A DNA stretch of 11,804 nucleotides from Prevotella sp. UBA4268 (GTDB lineage: Bacteria; Bacteroidota; Bacteroidia; Bacteroidales; Bacteroidaceae). Of this stretch, positions 7,784-11,804 are shown one piece after another; the stretch's first letter is position 1; each line of letters starts with the position of its first letter. The notes under the pieces were generated by a model. The model had not been told where the DNA came from. It was given only the letters and a program-made list of their open reading frames with translations, and searched no databases. A program made the position numbers and the translations under genes. Location of the stretch: the NCBI GenBank assembly GCA_002395135.1, contig DGWC01000085.1, forward strand, positions 1 to 11,804, in the 5' to 3' direction.

Positions 7784-9777
7784 ACCTTCAAAAATACAAG
7801 AATATGATGAAAAAATCATTCATGCTGATAGCCCTCTGCCTCCTGGCTTTTGCCGCCAAGGCAGACGACGGTTACAATCTTTGGCTCGGACCGTGGAACC
7901 CGTCGCGACGCGACTGTCCCGCCGTAACGGCCAATGCGCAGTCGCCCACCATCGATATCGCCCGCAGCGAACTCGCCAACGGCTGGCAACTGGGCAGCGA
8001 GGTGCAACTGGTGCTCGACAAGAGTTTGAAGTTGGGCGAGGGATTCCGCGTCGTGGCTCGCAGCAAGACCGCAGGTAATCACGAGGCCTCCGTCTATGCC
8101 AGTTCCGACACGGGCCTGCTCTATGGTGCCTATGAGTTGCTGCGCCTGCAGAACAGCCGTGGCATCAACGCTGCTGGCGCGCCATCTGCTACAGGCGGTA
8201 ACGGGCTGGAGGTGGACAAGACCGAGCAGCCTTTCTATCATCTGCGCCTGCTGAACCACTGGGACAATCTCGACGGTTCCGTTGAGCGCGGCTATGCCGG
8301 CAAGAGCATTTTCGAATGGTTTCATCTCGACGAGCAGCGCATCCGTCAGTATGCACGCGCCAATGCCTCCATCGGCATCAACGGCACCGTGCTGAACAAC
8401 GTGAACGCCTCGCCCAAGATACTCACGCAGCAATACTTGCAGGAGGTCAGGAAGATTGCCGACATCTTGCGGCCTTATGGCATCCGCGTGTTCCTCAGCA
8501 TCAATTTCGCCAGCCCCATGGCACTTGGCGACACCAAGACGGCCGACCCGCTCAATGCAAGGGTGGCACAGTGGTGGAAGAAGAAGGCGCGCGAAATCTA
8601 TCAACAGATTCCCGATTTCGGAGGATTCCTGGTAAAAGCCAACTCGGAAGGAGAGCCCGGCCCGGGCGACTATCATCGCACGCATGCCGACGGTGCCAAC
8701 ATGCTGGCCGATGCCTTGAAGCCATACCGTGGCATCGTGATGTGGCGATGCTTCGTCTATGGTGCCAACCATAAGAACGAAGACCGTGTGAAACAGGCCG
8801 TCAGCGAGTTCAAGCCCCTCGACGGGAAGTTCCGCGACAACGTCATCCTGCAAACCAAGAACGGACCGCTCGACTTCCAGCCGCGCGAGCCTTACAGCCC
8901 CGTGTTCGACCAGATTCATCACACGCCCAACATGCTTGAATTGCAAATCACGCAGGAATATGTCGGACAGTCCAAGCACTTGGTCTACCTCGCACCCATG
9001 TGGCGCGAGTTCTTCCTGCAGGTTTCACCTTATAATATCAAGGGCATTGCCGGCGTTGCCAACGTCGGAACGGACAGAAACTGGTGCGGCCACCATTTCT
9101 CACAGGCCAACTGGTATGCTTTCGGACGGCTGGCATGGAATCCCGACCTCACCTCTGAGGCCATTGCCCGCGAGTGGCTTTGCCAGACATTCACCTCCGA
9201 TGCGCAGTTTGTAGACACCATGGCCGAGGTGATGATGGCCAGCCGCGAGGCCTGCGTCGACTATATGATGCCGCTCGGTCTGCACCACCTCTTCAAGTTC
9301 GACCATCACTATGGCCCCGAGCCCGACGGTTTCAGGACCGACTACGCCATAGAATGGTGCCCCGTCTACTATCACAAGGCCGATGCCGACGGCGTGGGAT
9401 TCAACCGCAGCAGCACCGGAACAGGGGCCACCCGGCAGTATCGTGAGCCCTTTGCCTCGCTGTATGACAACGTTGACACCTGTCCCGAGGAATATCTGCT
9501 CTGGTTCCACCACGTGCCTTGGACCCACCGCATGAAGAGCGGCCGCACACTCTGGCAGGAACTCAACGTGAAATACAACCACGGTGTGAGCGAAGCGGAG
9601 CGGTTCCTCTGCACATGGCAGCGCATGAAGCCCCTGCTCACGGCATGCGACGGCGACTCGCAGCGATGGGAAGAGGTGGACAGCCGACTTAGGATGCAGG
9701 TGGAAAATGCCCGCGAGTGGCGCGATGTATGCCTGAAATATTTCCAGACTTTCAGTAAACAACCCATCAAAGAATAA
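7780..9777 (+). CDS. aguA: GH67 alpha-glucuronidase, exported
   Basis: A 665-residue family GH67 enzyme, which cuts the alpha-1,2 bond releasing (4-O-methyl)glucuronic acid from the non-reducing-end xylose of glucuronoxylo-oligosaccharides. The domain order is an N-terminal GH67 domain, a central barrel and a C-terminal helical domain. Catalytic signatures are intact: KANSEGEPGPGDY with acid Glu290, TKNGPLDFQPRE with Asp365, and LELQITQEYVG with Glu393, the carboxylate pair that activates water in this inverting family. A signal peptide ends at about AAKA/DDG, so it is probably periplasmic; no good lipobox is seen. ATG 7780 overlaps the HTCS stop as ATGA, suggesting translational coupling. 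ATG 7804 (MMKKSFMLIALCLL...) is equally plausible and gives a more typical signal peptide. P. bryantii xynF is the known counterpart in a xylan cluster. GH35 follows after 5 bases. Confidence 0.96.
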   Translation: MNLQKYKNMMKKSFMLIALCLLAFAAKADDGYNLWLGPWNPSRRDCPAVTANAQSPTIDIARSELANGWQLGSEVQLVLDKSLKLGEGFRVVARSKTAGNHEASVYASSDTGLLYGAYELLRLQNSRGINAAGAPSATGGNGLEVDKTEQPFYHLRLLNHWDNLDGSVERGYAGKSIFEWFHLDEQRIRQYARANASIGINGTVLNNVNASPKILTQQYLQEVRKIADILRPYGIRVFLSINFASPMALGDTKTADPLNARVAQWWKKKAREIYQQIPDFGGFLVKANSEGEPGPGDYHRTHADGANMLADALKPYRGIVMWRCFVYGANHKNEDRVKQAVSEFKPLDGKFRDNVILQTKNGPLDFQPREPYSPVFDQIHHTPNMLELQITQEYVGQSKHLVYLAPMWREFFLQVSPYNIKGIAGVANVGTDRNWCGHHFSQANWYAFGRLAWNPDLTSEAIAREWLCQTFTSDAQFVDTMAEVMMASREACVDYMMPLGLHHLFKFDHHYGPEPDGFRTDYAIEWCPVYYHKADADGVGFNRSSTGTGATRQYREPFASLYDNVDTCPEEYLLWFHHVPWTHRMKSGRTLWQELNVKYNHGVSEAERFLCTWQRMKPLLTACDGDSQRWEEVDSRLRMQVENAREWRDVCLKYFQTFSKQPIKE

Positions 9778-9782
9778 CCATC

Positions 9783-11435
9783 ATGAGAAAAACCCTTTCG
9801 GCCATCGCCCTGCTGGGCGCTCTTTTCTTGAGCACCGCCGCCCCTCTCTCGGCGCAAGACCGCACAAGCCAACTCTACATCCTGGGCGGAGAACTCAGCA
9901 ACTCGGCTGCCACCAGCACCGCCGACATCGACGAAGTGATGCCGCGCATGAAGGCCATCGGGCTCAACACCGTGCTGGTGCCGGCCTACTGGGACCTGAC
10001 AGAACCCACCGAGGGCCATTTCGACTTCTCACTGATTGACCGCACCATCTTCCAGGCGCGACAGAACCACCTCAAGGTGGTGTTCCTATGGTTCGGTGCC
10101 TGGAAGAACTCCATGAGTTGCTATGCGCCGTTGTGGTTCAAGGAGAACACAAAGAAATATCCACGTGCCATGACACGCACGGGCAAGCCGCTGGAGATTG
10201 CCAGTGCCTTCTCTGAAGATGTCTTCCAGGCCGACAGCCGCGCATTCACCCGTTTCATGCAGCATCTGGCCGAAAAAGACAAGGGCATCGGCACCGTCAG
10301 CATGATTCAGATAGAGAACGAAATCGGTATGCTTGAAGATGCGCGCGACCACTCACCGCTTGCCGAGAAGGCTTACCGCGGAAAGGTGCCGGCCCAACTG
10401 CTGAAAGCCATGGGCAAGAAAGCAGCAGGACAGACATGGGCCGAGGCCTTCGGCACCGACGAATATGCCGACGAGATATTCATGGCCTGGCATTATGCCC
10501 GCTATGTGGAGCGACTGGCACGCGTGGCACGCACCGTCTACGACATGCCCCTCTACGTCAACGCCGCCATGAACAGCCGCGGGCGCAAACCCGGCGAGTA
10601 CCCCTCAGCAGGCCCGCTCGCCCACCTCGCCACCGTATGGAAATGCGGAGCACCCACCGTCGACATGCTCTCGCCCGACATCTACGACACCGGCTTCAAG
10701 TCGTGGGCCGCGCAATATGCCTTCCCCGGCAATCGCCTGTTCATTCCCGAGAGCCGATGCTGCGAGGACAGCGGCGTGCGCGCACTCTATGTGATGGGCG
10801 AATACCAGGCCGCAGGCTTCAGCCCCTTTGCCATCGACCAGGCACAACCCTCAGAGACCCATGCGCTGAGCCGCGCCTACCACCTGCTCAGCCAGATGCA
10901 GCCCTACTTGTCGAAGTCATCCCCGCACCGCAAACCGTATAACAGTTGGGGCATACTCTTCGACCAGAACGACCGCCAGCGCATCATCGCCGACGGCGAC
11001 CTGCTGCTCGTCTGCCGCCACTATTTCACCCTGCCGTGGGATAAGCGCGCCACCGACGGCACCCCATGGCCCGAGGGCGGAGCCGCCATTGTGAAGATGG
11101 CAGAGGGCGAATACCTCATTGCCGGCAGCGGCGTGGTGGTGGAATTCAAAACCAAGACCGAGCACCGGCAGGCACAGCCCCATCCCCTGGGCGAAGACGG
11201 GTTCACCCTTGGCGGCAAGCCGGCAGCGACGGAGTCAGCCGTCGGCAGTCATAAAGCCCATTCGTTCACCGGCCGTCGCAGCGGCATTGGCTACGTGGAC
11301 CAGGTGAGCATCCTGGCCGACGGCACGCTGCAGTACCTCCGCCGCGACAATGGCGACCAGGATCATCAGGGACGCCATGCCCGCATCGGCGTTGACGACT
11401 GGCGCATTCTGCACGTAAAACTGTATGAATACTGA
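9783..11435 (+). CDS. GH35-like glycosidase (beta-galactosidase family), exported
   Basis: A 550-residue clan-A glycoside hydrolase of the GH35 type, with the N-terminal barrel in about residues 25-380 and a smaller beta-rich C-terminal region (about 390-545) that fits DUF5597. The signal peptide MRKTLSAIALLGALFLSTAAPLSA precedes QDR, so it is exported, probably to the periplasm. The barrel has the family features VLVPAYWDLTEPTEGHFDF near the start, QIENEIG with acid/base Glu180, and FIPESRC with probable nucleophile Glu323. GH35 members mostly cleave beta-galactosides. In this operon it may remove galactose or another capping sugar from complex xylan side chains, but the sequence alone does not show the substrate. 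It starts 5 bases after GH67 and appears to be the last gene of the operon; a long periodic palindrome begins 3 bases after its stop. Confidence 0.88.
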   Translation: MRKTLSAIALLGALFLSTAAPLSAQDRTSQLYILGGELSNSAATSTADIDEVMPRMKAIGLNTVLVPAYWDLTEPTEGHFDFSLIDRTIFQARQNHLKVVFLWFGAWKNSMSCYAPLWFKENTKKYPRAMTRTGKPLEIASAFSEDVFQADSRAFTRFMQHLAEKDKGIGTVSMIQIENEIGMLEDARDHSPLAEKAYRGKVPAQLLKAMGKKAAGQTWAEAFGTDEYADEIFMAWHYARYVERLARVARTVYDMPLYVNAAMNSRGRKPGEYPSAGPLAHLATVWKCGAPTVDMLSPDIYDTGFKSWAAQYAFPGNRLFIPESRCCEDSGVRALYVMGEYQAAGFSPFAIDQAQPSETHALSRAYHLLSQMQPYLSKSSPHRKPYNSWGILFDQNDRQRIIADGDLLLVCRHYFTLPWDKRATDGTPWPEGGAAIVKMAEGEYLIAGSGVVVEFKTKTEHRQAQPHPLGEDGFTLGGKPAATESAVGSHKAHSFTGRRSGIGYVDQVSILADGTLQYLRRDNGDQDHQGRHARIGVDDWRILHVKLYEY

Positions 11436-11437
11436 TT

Positions 11438-11694
11438 CAAAGCCAACGGAACAAACAACCAAAGCAGCGAAAAGAAGGCTGAAAAGCAGCAGAAAGAATA
11501 CAGCAAAGCAGTGGAACACTTCAGCAAATTATATTAAATTACCTTGCAAATTAAATTGATTTTCTTTTCAAATTAAATTAATTTACCGTGCAAATCAATA
11601 TAATTTGCTGATGCGGCGCGGCGCTTTCCGGTCTGCATTCCATTGCTTTTCAGGCTGTATTTCAGTGCTTCAAAGGGTGCGTTTCATTGCTTTG
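11438..11694. repeat. Quasi-palindromic array of 22-base repeats after the GH35 gene
   Basis: The left arm has AAAGC at 11439, 11461, 11483 and 11505, exactly 22 bases apart; three of the four continue as AAAGCAG. The right arm has the reverse complement at 11623, 11645 and 11689 (GCTTT) and 11667 (GCTTC), again 22 apart. Every left word pairs with a right word about one axis at base 11566. By hand comparison the arms match at 10/22, 14/22, 15/22 and 9/18 positions, unit by unit from the outside in, best at AAAGCA and a following GnAA. The sequence between is AT-rich and also 22-periodic. It would lie in the 3' untranslated region of the operon. It may fold into a long imperfect RNA hairpin (terminator or mRNA stabiliser) or be a dispersed intergenic element; the sequence does not decide. 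Confidence 0.8.
11522..11610. repeat. AT-rich core: perfect 14-base inverted repeat around 22-base units
   Basis: CAGCAAATTATATT at 11522-11535 is matched perfectly by AATATAATTTGCTG at 11597-11610. Inside and overlapping it, four units begin with CAAATT, CAAATT, CAAATT and CAAATC at 11525, 11547, 11569 and 11591, a period of exactly 22. The step from the last left-arm unit (CAAAGC at 11504) to 11525 is 21. A further copy of GCAAATTATA follows the array at 11695-11704. It could act as the apical part of a hairpin terminator, but no T-run follows it. Confidence 0.82.
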
Positions 11695-11804
11695 GCAAAT
11701 TATACACAAAGGAAAAAAGGTGGTGGAGGAGTAAATTCCATCATTATTTGCCCAAAACTTGCGCGTGTGCGTAAAAAATTTGAGTTTGAATTGAAAATAA
11801 TCGC
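11695..11804. other. Non-coding end of the window
   Basis: I see no credible coding frame here on either strand. It holds the extra GCAAATTATA word (11695-11704), a purine-rich stretch (about 11707-11732) and a probable promoter near the right edge. Confidence 0.6.
11759..11788 (+). promoter_or_regulatory. Probable promoter for a gene beyond the right edge
   Basis: TTG at 11759-11761, 19 bases, then TGAGTTTG at 11781-11788. This matches the Bacteroidetes TTG/TAnnTTTG layout with one mismatch in the -7 box (G for A). Spacing is ideal and the surroundings are AT-rich. Transcription would begin near 11795, so the next gene should start just outside the window. Confidence 0.4.

Noticed and set aside
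7816..8979. Long open frame on the minus strand across GH67
   Set aside because: It is antisense to GH67, whose catalytic motifs are intact, and resembles no known family; it is a by-product of GC-rich codon use.
11438..11694. CRISPR array
   Set aside because: The units have a regular period but no long identical repeats and no distinct spacers; the array is mirror-symmetric, unlike CRISPR, and no cas gene is nearby.
11438..11694. Classical intrinsic terminator
   Set aside because: There is an inverted repeat after the last gene, but no compact GC-rich stem followed by a run of T. Termination here remains possible but is not shown.
1..11804. SusC/SusD pair, xylanase, transposase, tRNA or rRNA in the window
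   Set aside because: I looked for these because of the xylan context and the repeat, and found no coding frame or conserved sequence that supports any of them.

Overview
The window looks like chromosomal DNA from a Bacteroidetes bacterium of the Prevotella group (Prevotella, Segatella, Xylanibacter and relatives). Three things point there: a hybrid two-component system (HTCS) sensor/regulator, promoter motifs of the Bacteroidetes type (TTTG, about 19 bases, TAnnTTTG) with no clear Shine-Dalgarno sites, and a gene set closely resembling the xyn cluster described in Prevotella bryantii (xynD symporter, xynE esterase, xynF alpha-glucuronidase, xynR regulator). It reads as part of a (methyl)glucuronoxylan-use locus.

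Layout. Two operons diverge from a 172-base intergenic region (3688-3859). The leftward operon holds an exported XynE-like SGNH esterase (3687-2527), a GPH-family sugar/cation symporter (2492-1053) and a second GPH symporter (from 1037, running off the left edge). The rightward operon holds the HTCS regulator (3860-7783), a GH67 alpha-glucuronidase (7780-9777, overlapping the regulator's stop by 4 bases) and a GH35-like glycosidase with a probable DUF5597 C-terminal region (9783-11435, 5-base gap). No xylanase, beta-xylosidase or SusC/SusD pair is present. If the P. bryantii arrangement holds, some of these may lie beyond the left edge.

How the genes work together (inference from families). 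Xylo-oligosaccharides in the periplasm are deacylated by the esterase and stripped of terminal (4-O-methyl)glucuronic acid by GH67. GH35 may trim a galactosyl or other side residue. The products enter the cytoplasm through the GPH symporters. The HTCS senses an oligosaccharide in the periplasm and activates transcription. Being first in the rightward operon, it probably shares transcription with the enzymes.

The most unusual element is not a gene. Three bases after the GH35 stop begins a 257-base quasi-palindrome (11438-11694) built on a strict 22-base period. AAAGC words lie at 11439, 11461, 11483 and 11505. Mirror-image GCTTT/GCTTC words lie at 11623, 11645, 11667 and 11689, all about one axis at base 11566. 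Between them are four AT-rich 22-base units bounded by a perfect 14-base inverted repeat. I do not recognise it as a named element. The last ~100 bases hold a probable promoter for a gene beyond the right edge.
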